DNA of 64,000 nucleotides, taken from Tunturiibacter gelidiferens (GTDB lineage Bacteria; Acidobacteriota; Terriglobia; Terriglobales; Acidobacteriaceae). Below the pieces are notes generated by a model, which saw only the letters and a program-made list of their open reading frames with translations, had not been told where the DNA came from and searched no databases. Positions 35,283 through 43,630 of this stretch are shown here, piece by piece (positions within the stretch are counted from its first letter, which is position 1; every line of letters begins with the position of its first letter). The stretch covers positions 1,488,001 to 1,552,000 of the forward strand of contig NZ_JACCCV010000001.1 of assembly GCF_013410115.1 (NCBI RefSeq), written 5' to 3'. A program made the translations under genes and the position numbers.

Positions 35283-35702
35283 CTAGTGGACCCAGCGGGT
35301 GTTGACGACGGTGAGTTTCGGGCAGCCAGCCTTGGCTGCGAGCTGTTTGTCGGTGAGGATTGGCGCTTGCGACTGTTGTCTGATTTTGGATTGGAACGAC
35401 TTGATGTCCTCGAAGCGGAAGACCTGACAGCCGCGTAGGAAGTCGACCACATCGCCGGTGGTGCGGTCGATGGAGTACATGCGGACGAGGTGGGCTTTTT
35501 TGTAGATGCCGATCGAGTCGAAGCCGTCGTCGGTGTCGGGATGCATTGGATCGAGCGTGTAATCCGGGTCGCCCAGGGGCCAGCCTTCGTCGTGGGCGAG
35601 GATGGTGGCGATGTTGTTGAGTTGATCGGCGGGGATGTGGGGGCGCGGCTTCTCCGGGGTGACGGCGAGGGCGAGGAGTGCGATGGTGGAGGTGAGGAGC
35701 AT
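35283..35702 (-). CDS. exported protein of unknown function in the MoxR-VWA operon
   Basis: The 139-residue product begins with a short hydrophobic export-like segment (MLLTSTIALLALAVTP). A polar domain rich in Asp and aromatic residues follows, with two Cys (GCQVF and AGCPKL) that could pair outside the cytoplasm. I do not recognise the family. It is 9 bp upstream of the VWA gene and 52 bp behind the small membrane gene, so it is very likely co-transcribed. Confidence 0.6.
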   Translation of the reverse strand: MLLTSTIALLALAVTPEKPRPHIPADQLNNIATILAHDEGWPLGDPDYTLDPMHPDTDDGFDSIGIYKKAHLVRMYSIDRTTGDVVDFLRGCQVFRFEDIKSFQSKIRQQSQAPILTDKQLAAKAGCPKLTVVNTRWVH

Positions 35703-35754
35703 GGTTGTTTAGCGATTGGATCTGAATTGATCGAACGAAGAGACATTCATAAGC

Positions 35755-36027
35755 TTATAAGGCCATACCGAAACCCAACCAGACAACGAGCGCGAGACTT
35801 GATACGACCAATACTGCGATTCGGGAGAAACCTCTTCCAAAGAGACTAAGGATTATGGACAATAGTGCGACAGCCAGCCCAGCACGCAGCCATAGATCGT
35901 TTTCGGACATGTGATTCCAGAACCCTCCGATTACTTTGGCACGATGCATGTAGATAGCCCCAAGTGCCCATGAAAAAGCTGCGAGCACTACGCCGGCACG
36001 GAAAAACATAATACGGGTGGAGGACAT
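35755..36027 (-). CDS. small membrane protein in the MoxR-VWA operon
   Basis: The 90-residue product has three hydrophobic segments (FFRAGVVLAAFSWALGAIYM, LRAGLAVALLSIILSLFG, and AVLVVSSLALVVWLGFGM). The ATG is preceded by AAGGAG. It starts 9 bp after the MoxR-type gene stop. The function is unknown. Confidence 0.65.
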   Translation of the reverse strand: MSSTRIMFFRAGVVLAAFSWALGAIYMHRAKVIGGFWNHMSENDLWLRAGLAVALLSIILSLFGRGFSRIAVLVVSSLALVVWLGFGMAL

Positions 36028-36036
36028 CTAGGCTCC

Positions 36037-37581
36037 TTAGTTGAAGCCGCGGCGGGTGCGCTTCGCGTAGTCGTCGCGTTCGATCTCGCGTTCGCGCATC
36101 TTTTCGGCGTACTGCGAGGCCTGATCGTTACGGGATTTCTTTTCGGCGGCGCTGAAGGCACGCTCTTCGGTGCGACTGAGGCGCTTGTGGGCGTACATGC
36201 CTTCGAGGAGAAACTCAGCCGCGCTTACGGTGATCTCGGGTTTGGACTTGGAGTTGATCTCGAGCGGTGAGAGTTTTTCGATGAGGCCTTGAATCTGTTT
36301 GAGCTCTTCGAGAGAACCGCTGGAGGGCTGCTCGTCGTTGAGCTGGACGGTGCCGCCGAGGTTGAACCACTGCTCAATCTGTTGCGTGTTGGTGGTGGCG
36401 AAGTACTTGTCGAAGACGTTCGCTACACTCGTGCGGATGATCTCGCGGATGACGGTGTCGGCCCCGCGCATCTCACCTTCGTACTCGAGTTCGATCTTGC
36501 CGCTGATGCCGGGAAGCGCGGTGTAGATGTCGCCTACGCGGGGTACGGCTACGGCTTCGTCATGGAGCAGGGCGCGGCGTTCGGCGTTTGAGAGGACTAG
36601 TTCCATCGTGCTGATGGGGAGACGCTGGGAGACGCCGCTGCGCTTGTCGACCTTCTTGTCTTCGCGCGCGGTGAAGGCGATTTGCTCGACGATCTGGCGG
36701 ATGTAGTGGGGGATTTCGATCCTGGAGGCGGGGCGTGTGGACCACGCTTCCTGCGCGGTGATGGCGATACCTTCTTCTACGTTTTCTGGGTAGTGAGTGC
36801 GAATCTCGCTGCCGATGCGGTCTTTGAGTGGAGTGACGATCTTGCCGCGGGCGGTGTAGTCCTCGGGGTTGGCGGAGAAGACGATGGCTACGTCGAGGGG
36901 CAGGCGGACCGGGTAGCCTTTAATCTGCACGTCGCCCTCCTGCATGATGTTGAAGAGAGCTACTTGAATTTTGCCGGCGAGGTCGGGGATTTCGTTGATG
37001 GCGAAGATGCCCCGGTTGGCGCGGGGAAGCAGACCGTAGTGCATGGTGAGTTCGCTGCCGAGGTCCTGGTTACTGCGGGCGGCTTTGATGGGGTCGATGT
37101 CGCCGACGAGATCGGCTACGGTGACGTCTGGGGTGGCGAGCTTTTCTACGAAGCGGTCGTCGGGAGTCATCCAGGCGATTGGGGTCTCGTCGCCCATCTT
37201 TGCGATGAGGTCGCGGCTGAATTTCGAGATGGGGGCGTAGGGGTTGTCGCGGATCTCGGAGCCGGCGATGTAGGGGCAGTGCGGGTCGAGCAGAGTGGTG
37301 AGGGAACGCAGGATGCGGGATTTCGCCTGGCCACGAAGGCCGAGGAGGATGAAGTTATGTTTTGAGAGGACGGCGTTGACGATCTGGGGGACGACGGTGT
37401 CCTCGTAGCCGACGATGCCCGGGAAGAGCGGAGCTTTATTGCCTTCCTTCGATTGGGCGGAGGCGCGAAGTTTGGCGATCAGATTTTCGCGGAGCTCGTC
37501 TTTTACGCTGCGAGCAAGCCGGACTGGAGTGAATTCGCTGGCGCGAAGAGAGCCTAGGGTGGTCGGGAGTGTGGTCGCCAT
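36037..37581 (-). CDS. MoxR/magnesium-chelatase-like AAA+ ATPase
   Basis: The 514-residue ATPase has a P-loop written GLRGQAKS (close to GxxGxxKS). Its Walker B is changed from DE to NE (FAINEIPDL). Sensor 1 is in VIFSANPEDYTARG and the arginine-finger region is LKDRIGSEIRTHYP. The C-terminal 200 residues are helical and charged. It belongs to the MoxR/ChlI clade that pairs with VWA proteins, and it heads an operon of four genes ending with the VWA gene at 34029. It probably remodels or activates a client protein, which is unknown. Confidence 0.85.
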   Translation of the reverse strand: MATTLPTTLGSLRASEFTPVRLARSVKDELRENLIAKLRASAQSKEGNKAPLFPGIVGYEDTVVPQIVNAVLSKHNFILLGLRGQAKSRILRSLTTLLDPHCPYIAGSEIRDNPYAPISKFSRDLIAKMGDETPIAWMTPDDRFVEKLATPDVTVADLVGDIDPIKAARSNQDLGSELTMHYGLLPRANRGIFAINEIPDLAGKIQVALFNIMQEGDVQIKGYPVRLPLDVAIVFSANPEDYTARGKIVTPLKDRIGSEIRTHYPENVEEGIAITAQEAWSTRPASRIEIPHYIRQIVEQIAFTAREDKKVDKRSGVSQRLPISTMELVLSNAERRALLHDEAVAVPRVGDIYTALPGISGKIELEYEGEMRGADTVIREIIRTSVANVFDKYFATTNTQQIEQWFNLGGTVQLNDEQPSSGSLEELKQIQGLIEKLSPLEINSKSKPEITVSAAEFLLEGMYAHKRLSRTEERAFSAAEKKSRNDQASQYAEKMREREIERDDYAKRTRRGFN

Positions 37582-37698
37582 GTCTAAGTATAGATGTTTG
37601 GCGGCGACGAAGGGTTCGGATGTCGGCCCCTTGTAGGCGGATGTGAAACAAATGCGGATAATTTTCAGTGTTCGTTGCGGACGTGTTTGTAAACGGTT

Positions 37699-38010
37699 CT
37701 ATGAGGTGAGATCGTCGCGGAGGGATTCCATTTCGGCAAGGGCGTGCGGGTTGTTGGTGCGGTTCGCGGTAGCGATGCCGTGGTGGAGGCGGTCGAGGGC
37801 TTCTTGGGTGCGGCCTAGTTTGGCCAGTGTCTGTGCGGACATCTGGTAGGCGGGGACGTAGTCGGGGCTGTGGTGGATGAGCGCGCTGAATTCGGCGAGG
37901 GCGGTGTCGGTGTTGCCCTGGCTAATGTGCTCCATGGCGAGGCCGTAGCGGGCGAAGGCGTTGGTCGGGTCGGCGGTGAGGATTTCGGTGAGAGCAGCGA
38001 TCTTGTCCAT
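37699..38010 (-). CDS. tetratricopeptide repeat protein
   Basis: The 103-residue product contains two to three TPR-like helical pairs. These are NAFARYGLAMEHISQGNTDT, then ALAEFSALIHHSPDYVPAYQ, then TLAKLGRTQEALDRLHHGI. ATG 38010 is used; an upstream TTG (38046) has no ribosome binding site. It probably mediates protein contacts. It is divergent to the thioesterase. Confidence 0.75.
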   Translation of the reverse strand: MDKIAALTEILTADPTNAFARYGLAMEHISQGNTDTALAEFSALIHHSPDYVPAYQMSAQTLAKLGRTQEALDRLHHGIATANRTNNPHALAEMESLRDDLTS

Positions 38011-38147
38011 GAATCGATGGTGCGTTGTTCGGGGTGGGATTGGCAAGTCTCGTATGCGCAGGATTTTTGAGGGCGAACTGGCGTCGCTGCGGTGCTCTAG
38101 GTGATTGCGTGCGGCACGCGACTTTGTGGCGATTTAGACTTGTAGGA

Positions 38148-38669
38148 ATGAGCGATTTGGTTTTGGAACGGACGGTGGCTGAGTCGCAGTCGGAGCGAAG
38201 CGAGATTGTCTTGCCTGCGGACTCGAATGCGTTGGGAAGCCTGTTTGGCGGGAGGTTGATGCAGTATATCGACCTGGTGGGAGCGATGGCTGCTTCTCGG
38301 CATGCGCGTGCGTTTACAGTGACGGCGAGCATGGATCATCTGGATTTTGTGGCTCCAGTGCGGGTGGGGGAGTTGCTGATTTTGAAGGCGAGCGTGAACC
38401 GCGCGTTTCGGACTTCGATGGAGATTGGTGTACGGGTGATGGTGGAGGATGTGCGGGAGCAGAGATTGCGCCATGTTTCTTCGGCTTATCTCACGTTTGT
38501 GGCCGTGGATCGCGAGGGGAATCGGTTGGTCGTGCCGCAGGTGGTGCCGGAGACGGAGCATCAGAAGCGCAGGTTTGAAGATGCGGGGCGGCGGCGCGAG
38601 ATGCGGGCTGGAGAGACGCAGAGGAAGAAGGAGATGCGAGCGGCGCTGGGGGCCGGCTGGCATGTGTGA
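38148..38669 (+). CDS. acyl-CoA thioesterase, hotdog fold
   Basis: The 173-residue protein resembles the YciA/BACH acyl-CoA hydrolases. LPADSNALGSLFGGRLMQYI holds the catalytic Asn/Asp region. MDHLDFVAPVRVGELLILKA and SSAYLTFVAVD follow in family order. The tail is very basic (RRREMRAGETQRKKEMRA). It hydrolyses acyl-CoA in the cytoplasm. The ATG at 38148 immediately follows TAGGA, so the ribosome binding site spacing is short. Confidence 0.85.
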   Translation: MSDLVLERTVAESQSERSEIVLPADSNALGSLFGGRLMQYIDLVGAMAASRHARAFTVTASMDHLDFVAPVRVGELLILKASVNRAFRTSMEIGVRVMVEDVREQRLRHVSSAYLTFVAVDREGNRLVVPQVVPETEHQKRRFEDAGRRREMRAGETQRKKEMRAALGAGWHV

Positions 38670-38689
38670 GGCTCGTGCCGATGCGGTGA

Positions 38690-38735
38690 AGCAGATTCCT
38701 TCCCCCTTCGGCTTCGCTCAGGGTGCGGAATGACA
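38690..38735 (+). repeat. short dispersed repeat (CCTTCGGCTTCGCTCAGGG type)
   Basis: AGATTCCTTCCCCCTTCGGC followed by TTCGCTCAGGGTGCGGAATG is a short dispersed intergenic motif. A related copy is at 57262-57300, reading CCTTCGGCTACGCTCAGGGT. It probably belongs to the same superfamily as the hairpin repeats. Confidence 0.5.
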
Positions 38736-38767
38736 ATAAATAAGACGTTCGATTTCAGGAGATGAAT

Positions 38768-39601
38768 ATGGGACACACAGGAGCAGGAGTACCGCAGGGG
38801 CCGCAGCCGTTGCCGGGAGTGGCGCATGTAGTGGCGATTGGGAGCGGTAAGGGTGGGGTGGGGAAGACGACCGTTGCGGTGAATCTGGCGGTTTCGCTGG
38901 GGAAGCTGGGATATCGGGTTGGGCTGATCGATGCGGACATCTATGGGCCGAATGTGCCGATGATGCTGGGTGTGACGCGGCAGCCGAATATTGTTGGGGA
39001 GAACCGGATCGAGCCGATTCTGTCGCATGGGGTGAAGTTTATTTCGGTGGGGCTGATCTCGCCGGGGGACAAACCCATGGTGATGCGGGGGCCGATGCTG
39101 CACCAGATCATCCGGCAGTTTTTGCAGCAGGTGGAGTGGGGGGAGCTGGATTTTCTGATTGTTGATCTGCCTCCGGGGACTGGCGACGTGGTGATTTCGC
39201 TGGTGCAGACGGTGCCTTTGACCGGGGCCGTCGTGGTTTCGACGGGTTCAGGCGTGGCGTTGCAGGATGCGCGGAAGGCGTTGGAGATGTTTCACCAGGT
39301 GAAGGTGGAGGTGATTGGCCTAGTGGAGAATATGTCGCAGATGACGCTACCCGATGGGCAGGTGATCGACGTGTTTGGTGCGGGCGGAACGGAGCGGACA
39401 GCGGCGCAGTTTGGGCTGGAGTTTCTTGGGGCCGTGGAGCTTGATCCTCAGATTCGGGAGGGTGGAGATAAGGGGCTGCCCGTGGCGCTGGCGGGACCTG
39501 AATCGAAGCTGGCGAAGGACTTCTATCTGATCGCGGCTAAGGTTGCGGAGAGAGCTAAGGCGATTGCTTCGAAGACGGAGGATGTGCTGGAGATTTCGTA
39601 A
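38768..39601 (+). CDS. Mrp/ApbC-like P-loop ATPase lacking the CxxC motif
   Basis: The 277-residue protein has the deviant Walker A GSGKGGVGKTT. DADIYGPN and VDLPPGTGD follow, as in Mrp/NBP35 iron-sulfur carrier ATPases. It lacks the N-terminal DUF59 domain, and the place of the cluster-binding CPxC motif reads NMSQMTLPDGQVIDVFG, with no cysteine. It may therefore not bridge an Fe-S cluster as classical Mrp does. AGGAG stands 6 nt before ATG 38768; the ATG at 38762 directly abuts it. Confidence 0.85.
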   Translation: MGHTGAGVPQGPQPLPGVAHVVAIGSGKGGVGKTTVAVNLAVSLGKLGYRVGLIDADIYGPNVPMMLGVTRQPNIVGENRIEPILSHGVKFISVGLISPGDKPMVMRGPMLHQIIRQFLQQVEWGELDFLIVDLPPGTGDVVISLVQTVPLTGAVVVSTGSGVALQDARKALEMFHQVKVEVIGLVENMSQMTLPDGQVIDVFGAGGTERTAAQFGLEFLGAVELDPQIREGGDKGLPVALAGPESKLAKDFYLIAAKVAERAKAIASKTEDVLEIS

Positions 39602-39606
39602 GTGCT

Positions 39607-39801
39607 TGTCCTGCCGGACGGGCCCGCTGCGCGCGGTGCGGTCACTTCGTAACGTGTGTACCGCTTCGCGTGGCGCTCCCGTTGGTCGCGAGGGAAGATG
39701 ATTCCGACCAACGGGAGGACCGATGCAGATCATCTTGCCGAGACCGGTATACGCGTCACGAAGTGACCGCCCTCCGCGCAGGAGGCCCGTCCGGCAGGAC
39801 A
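39607..39801. repeat. full copy of the large inverted-repeat element
   Basis: The outer arms TGTCCTGCCGGACGGGCC and GGCCCGTCCGGCAGGACA are exact complements. Inner blocks GCGGTCACTTCGT and ACGAAGTGACCGC, and CTCCCGTTGGTCG and CGACCAACGGGAG, are also mirrored. The unit is 195 bp, immediately between the Mrp-type gene and hrcA. Confidence 0.88.
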
Positions 39802-39850
39802 TGGGTTTGCGTGCTTGACGGGTGGCGTAAAGTTAAGGGTGGAGGAGCGA

Positions 39851-40927
39851 ATGGCGGATGCGGAGCGGGTGACGGCGCGGCAGAGAGCTATTCTGACCGC
39901 CATTATTGAGAGCTACATCGAGACGGGCGAGCCGGTGGGTTCGGGAACTATTGCGCGGCTGCAAAGCGGTGAGAGCGTGGGGCTTAGCCCGGCTACGGTG
40001 CGGAACGAGATGGCGGAGTTGGCCGATGCGGGGCTGCTGGAGCAGCCGCATACTTCGGCGGGGCGGGTGCCTACGGCTCGGGCGTTTCGGATGTTTGTGG
40101 AGCAGTTGAGTGGCGGGGTGAATCCGAGAATCGATGCGGCGCGGTTGTCAGCGCGGTCACGGTCGCAGATCGACCTGAGTTTTGTTGGAGTTGCGGGGAC
40201 GCAGGCGGTGTTGGAACGGACTTCGCATGTGCTGGCTACGTTGTCGAGCGGTGTGGGCGTGGCGATTGCCGCGGCGGCGGATGGGGACATGCTGGAGCAT
40301 GTTCATTTTTCGCGGCTGGCTCCGGCGCGGGTGCTCGCGGTGGTGGTGACGCGCAGCGGGCTGGTGCGGGACCGGGTATTGGCGCTTGATAAAGACTTGA
40401 CGGTGAGGGAGTTAGAGGTTGCGGCGAATTTCTTGAATGAGAACTTTCGTGGGTGGAGCGTGGAGCGGGTACGGGCGGAGATTGCCCGGCTGGTGGAGCG
40501 GGAGAAGAGTGAATATCAGAGGTTGCTGAATTCGGTGCAGCAGCTTTGGGTGAAGGCGGTGCCGGAGATGGATGTACCGATGCAGACGGTTTATGTGGAT
40601 GGAGTGGCGAATCTCGTTGGTTCTCAAGAGGATAGGGAGAGGCTGCGGGAGGTGTTGACGGCGCTTGAGGCGAAGCAGCGGTTGGTGGAGCTCTTGAATG
40701 CTTATATCGATGCGCGGCAGGAGAGCGTGAGGGTGGTGTTTGATCTGGAGGAGCAAGCGCCTGAGATGGCTGGACTTGTGCTGATTGCCGCGCCAGCGCG
40801 GATGGGCGGAGAGAGTCGCGGGACGGTGGGAGTGATTGGGCCGAAACGGATGCACTACGAGAACACGATGAATGCGGTGAGCTATATTGCGCAGGTTTTT
40901 GACCGGATGCTGCATCCGGAGGAGTGA
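39851..40927 (+). CDS. hrcA: heat-inducible transcription repressor HrcA
   Basis: This heat-shock repressor binds CIRCE operators and is kept active by GroEL. The 358-residue product has the N-terminal winged helix (RQRAILTAIIESYIETGEPV), then SPATVRNEMAELADAGLLEQ and PHTSAGRVPTARAFR. The C-terminal GAF-like domain ends with GPKRMHYENTMNAVSYIAQV. ATG 39851 has GGAGGA upstream. grpE and dnaJ follow on the same strand. I see no CIRCE sequence (TTAGCACTC/GAGTGCTAA) in the neighbourhood. Confidence 0.94.
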   Translation: MADAERVTARQRAILTAIIESYIETGEPVGSGTIARLQSGESVGLSPATVRNEMAELADAGLLEQPHTSAGRVPTARAFRMFVEQLSGGVNPRIDAARLSARSRSQIDLSFVGVAGTQAVLERTSHVLATLSSGVGVAIAAAADGDMLEHVHFSRLAPARVLAVVVTRSGLVRDRVLALDKDLTVRELEVAANFLNENFRGWSVERVRAEIARLVEREKSEYQRLLNSVQQLWVKAVPEMDVPMQTVYVDGVANLVGSQEDRERLREVLTALEAKQRLVELLNAYIDARQESVRVVFDLEEQAPEMAGLVLIAAPARMGGESRGTVGVIGPKRMHYENTMNAVSYIAQVFDRMLHPEE

Positions 40928-41180
40928 TTTTTTTCTGGCGGGGCGCGGCGTGGTTTTGCTGGGGTTTTTGAGAAAATAGCGTGTTTGGACGTGGTGAATT
41001 TGTGGTGTGAGTGTGGTGTTTTGCGTGGTGGATGTGGTGTTTTGGACGTCACTTTTTGGGTCACGAAAAAAGTGCCAGGTTTTTGAGATTTATTTTTAGC
41101 GAGTTGTGAATGGGGTGGGTTTTGAAAAGGTTTGAGGTGGGGACGTTCGGAGTTGGAACGGCTGGCGGAGGATTTTCGCG

Positions 41181-41813
41181 ATGAACGCCAAGGAGCAGTT
41201 CGCGCGATGGGCCCGGATGGGCAACAATAGAAGAGGTACTACGATGAGGAGTTCTAAAAAGATGCAGGATGAGATGAACGGGCAAGGAGTTGTTGACCCG
41301 GAGGTGGCTGTGGGTTCTGACGTTGAGCCGATAAATGAGATGAGCCCCGCACAGGCGGAGTTGGAGCAGGTGAAGGGCGAGCGGGACCAGTTGCTGGACC
41401 GTCTGGCTCGGCTGCAGGCCGAGTTCGATAATGCACGGAAGCGTGAGGCGAAGGAGCGGGCCGATTCGCGGGACTATACGATCTCGAATACGGTTGAGCC
41501 GTTTCTGGGCGTGATGGATAACTTTCAGCTGGCGCTGAAGGCGAATGGTACGGCCGAGCAGCTGCGGGGTGGCGTGGAGCTGATTCTGAAGCAGATGGAA
41601 GATGCGCTGAAGGGATTGAATGTTCAGGCTGTCGAGACGATTGGGACGCAGTTCGATCCTCGAATCCATGAGGCTTTGGGAAGCATCGAAACCAAGGAGT
41701 TCCCGGACCACCAGGTGCTGGAGGAGATTCGGCGGGGTTACAAGATCCGCGAGAAGCTGTTGCGGCCGGCGCTGGTTAGGATTGCAGCGAATCCGAATCA
41801 GGTTGTGGATTAG
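41181..41813 (+). CDS. grpE: nucleotide exchange factor GrpE
   Basis: This is the DnaK cochaperone that releases ADP. The 210-residue protein has an acidic start and a long coiled coil (QAELEQVKGERDQLLDRLAR). The dimer region DYTISNTVEPFLGVMDNF follows, and the beta-wing contains VETIGTQFDPRIHEALGSIE. Starts at 41181 (GGAGG 9 nt upstream) and 41244 (AGAGG 8 nt upstream) are both plausible. dnaK is not in the window. Confidence 0.93.
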   Translation: MNAKEQFARWARMGNNRRGTTMRSSKKMQDEMNGQGVVDPEVAVGSDVEPINEMSPAQAELEQVKGERDQLLDRLARLQAEFDNARKREAKERADSRDYTISNTVEPFLGVMDNFQLALKANGTAEQLRGGVELILKQMEDALKGLNVQAVETIGTQFDPRIHEALGSIETKEFPDHQVLEEIRRGYKIREKLLRPALVRIAANPNQVVD

Positions 41814-41827
41814 TGGCTCGACCAATG

Positions 41828-42118
41828 CAAATGCAACAGCAAAAATGCGGGGGTTTCTCCACTGCGCGGACCACGATGAGACTGCGGTCCGCTTCGGTCG
41901 AAATGACGGTTTGTTGAGTGGGCGATGAAAAGCAGATTCCTGCGGGATGACAAGCAAAAGAGCAACGGCAACGACAAATGCAAAAGCAACAGCAATGCGG
42001 GGGTTTCTCCACTACGCGGACCACGATAAGACTGTGGTCCACTACGGTCGAAATGACGGTTTTATTGAGTGGGGTGATGAAAAGCAGATCCCTGCGGGAT
42101 GACAGGCAAAAGAACAAT
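41828..42118 (+). repeat. two tandem copies of the hairpin repeat with its flanks
   Basis: A unit of about 150 bp occurs twice in a row between grpE and dnaJ. Each has ATGCGGGGGTTTCTCCACT, stem arms GCGGACCAC/GCGGTCCGC (copy 1) or GCGGACCAC/GTGGTCCAC (copy 2) around a 9-nt loop, then CGGTCGAAATGACGGTTT. Further on is GATGAAAAGCAGA, then CCTGCGGGATGACA. The copies differ at scattered positions. Confidence 0.8.
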
Positions 42119-42199
42119 GGCAAGGATAGCGACTGCAACGACAGAGTGATTGGTACGAATTTTGTAGCTGCATAGAATGGAAGAGAGATTTTCAGGGAT

Positions 42200-43348
42200 A
42201 TGGCGACGGCAAACGTGACGAAGGTTGACTACTACGAAGTATTGAGTGTTTCGCGGGATGCGAGCGACCAGGAGTTGAAGACTGCGTATCGCAAGCTTGC
42301 CATGCAGTATCACCCGGACCGGAACCCGAACGATCCGTCTGCGGAGGAGAAGTTCAAGGAGTGCGGCGAGGCCTACTCGGTGCTGAGCGATCCGGATAAG
42401 CGCGCGGCTTATGACCGGTATGGGCATGCGGCGTTTCAGAACGGTGGTGGTGCCGGTGGTCCATTTGGTGGCGGGTTCAGCGGCAATGCGCAGGACCTGG
42501 GGGATATCTTCGGCGATCTGTTCGGCGAGATGTTCAACATGGGCGGCAATGGCCGTCAGCAGGCCTCAAGGGTGCAGCGTGGGCGCGACCTGCGGTACGA
42601 CATGAAGCTCGAGTTCGAAGAGGCGGTGTTCGGCAAGGAGAAGGAGATTACGATTCGGCGGATGGAGACCTGCTTCGACTGCAAGGGCTCGGGCGCGTCG
42701 AAGGGCAAGGCTCCGGTGACTTGTACGCAGTGCGGCGGGCGCGGGCAGCAGAGGTTCCAGCAAGGATTCTTTTCGGTGGCGCGGACCTGCTCGGTGTGCG
42801 GAGGGACGGGGACGCTGATCGTTGACCCGTGCCAAACGTGCAAGGGTGAGACGCGGGTACAGCGCGAGCACACGATTATGGTGAAGGTGCCGGCGGGTGT
42901 GGAGCAGGATACGCGGATTCGCTACTCGGGCGAGGGCGAGGCGGGCAAATATGCAGGGCCTGCCGGTGACCTGTATGTTGTGCTGAGTGTGAAGGCGCAC
43001 AAGTTCTTTGAGCGCGACGGTGACGATCTGCATTGCGTGATGCCGATCTCGTTTCCGCAGGCGGCGCTGGGGACGGAGCTGGAGATCCAGACGCTGGAGG
43101 GTGCGGCGACGATCAAGGTTCCCGAAGGAACGCAGAATGGGAAGGCGTTCAAGCTGAAGGGCAAGGGCGTACCGCATCTGAACTCGCATGGGAAGGGTGA
43201 TTTGATCGTCGAGATTCGGGTGCAGACTCCGGGCAAGCTGAGCAAGCAGCAGCGGGAGTTGTTGAAGCAGTTGAGCGAGACGATGGTGGTGGAGAATACA
43301 CCGACGTCGCGTGGGCTGTTTGATAAGGTGAAGGATATGTTCAGCTAG
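42200..43348 (+). CDS. dnaJ: chaperone DnaJ
   Basis: This Hsp40 cochaperone has 382 aa. The J domain at the N-terminus has [20 protein letters not shown] and the HPD triad ([10 protein letters not shown]). A Gly/Phe-rich stretch follows ([14 protein letters not shown]), then four zinc-binding repeats [24 protein letters not shown] and CQTCKGE. The C-terminal substrate-binding domains include [19 protein letters not shown]. It starts about 390 bp after grpE, separated by a tandem repeat. Confidence 0.95.
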   Translation: MATANVTKVDYYEVLSVSRDASDQELKTAYRKLAMQYHPDRNPNDPSAEEKFKECGEAYSVLSDPDKRAAYDRYGHAAFQNGGGAGGPFGGGFSGNAQDLGDIFGDLFGEMFNMGGNGRQQASRVQRGRDLRYDMKLEFEEAVFGKEKEITIRRMETCFDCKGSGASKGKAPVTCTQCGGRGQQRFQQGFFSVARTCSVCGGTGTLIVDPCQTCKGETRVQREHTIMVKVPAGVEQDTRIRYSGEGEAGKYAGPAGDLYVVLSVKAHKFFERDGDDLHCVMPISFPQAALGTELEIQTLEGAATIKVPEGTQNGKAFKLKGKGVPHLNSHGKGDLIVEIRVQTPGKLSKQQRELLKQLSETMVVENTPTSRGLFDKVKDMFS

Positions 43349-43475
43349 GTAGTCGGTGATCTGTTCTCTGCTGTTAGTTGTTGGGATGGAATGGAAAGAG
43401 GACGGATCGCTTGCGCGACTGCGCATCTTACGACGAAGAGACCGTCGCCCCGCCAAGTATCGAGGGCAAGAACAA

Positions 43476-43545
43476 ATGCAAATGCGGGGGTCTCTCCACT
43501 GCGCACCTCACGATGAGACTGTGAGGTGCTTCGGTCGAGATGACG
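43476..43545 (+). repeat. hairpin repeat copy with perfect stem
   Basis: ATGCGGGGGTCTCTCCACT is followed by the stem GCACCTCAC, loop GATGAGACT and arm GTGAGGTGC (9/9 complementary), then TTCGGTCGAGATGACGA. The stem sequence differs from the copies at 41.9 and 49.5 kb. Confidence 0.8.
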
Positions 43546-43570
43546 ATTCGGTGGGGACTTCTAAATAAGG

Positions 43571-43606
43571 CTGGCTTGCTGATGTCGCCTGGCTTGCTGA
43601 TGTCGC
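43571..43606 (+). repeat. exact 18-bp tandem duplication
   Basis: CTGGCTTGCTGATGTCGC occurs twice without spacer, 25 bp before the start of the permease gene. It is followed by a partial third match (CTGACTTGCCG). Confidence 0.85.
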
Positions 43607-43630
43607 TGACTTGCCGAAACGGGGGATGGA

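Noticed and set aside
41050..41074. Hairpin CACTTTTT/AAAAAGTG upstream of grpE as a terminator or heat-shock thermometer
   Set aside because: The stem is AT-rich and short, far from the grpE start, and nothing distinguishes it from chance in this T-rich stretch.
39601..41180. CIRCE operator for hrcA/grpE
   Set aside because: I looked for TTAGCACTC and GAGTGCTAA near both genes and did not find them, so no operator is claimed.
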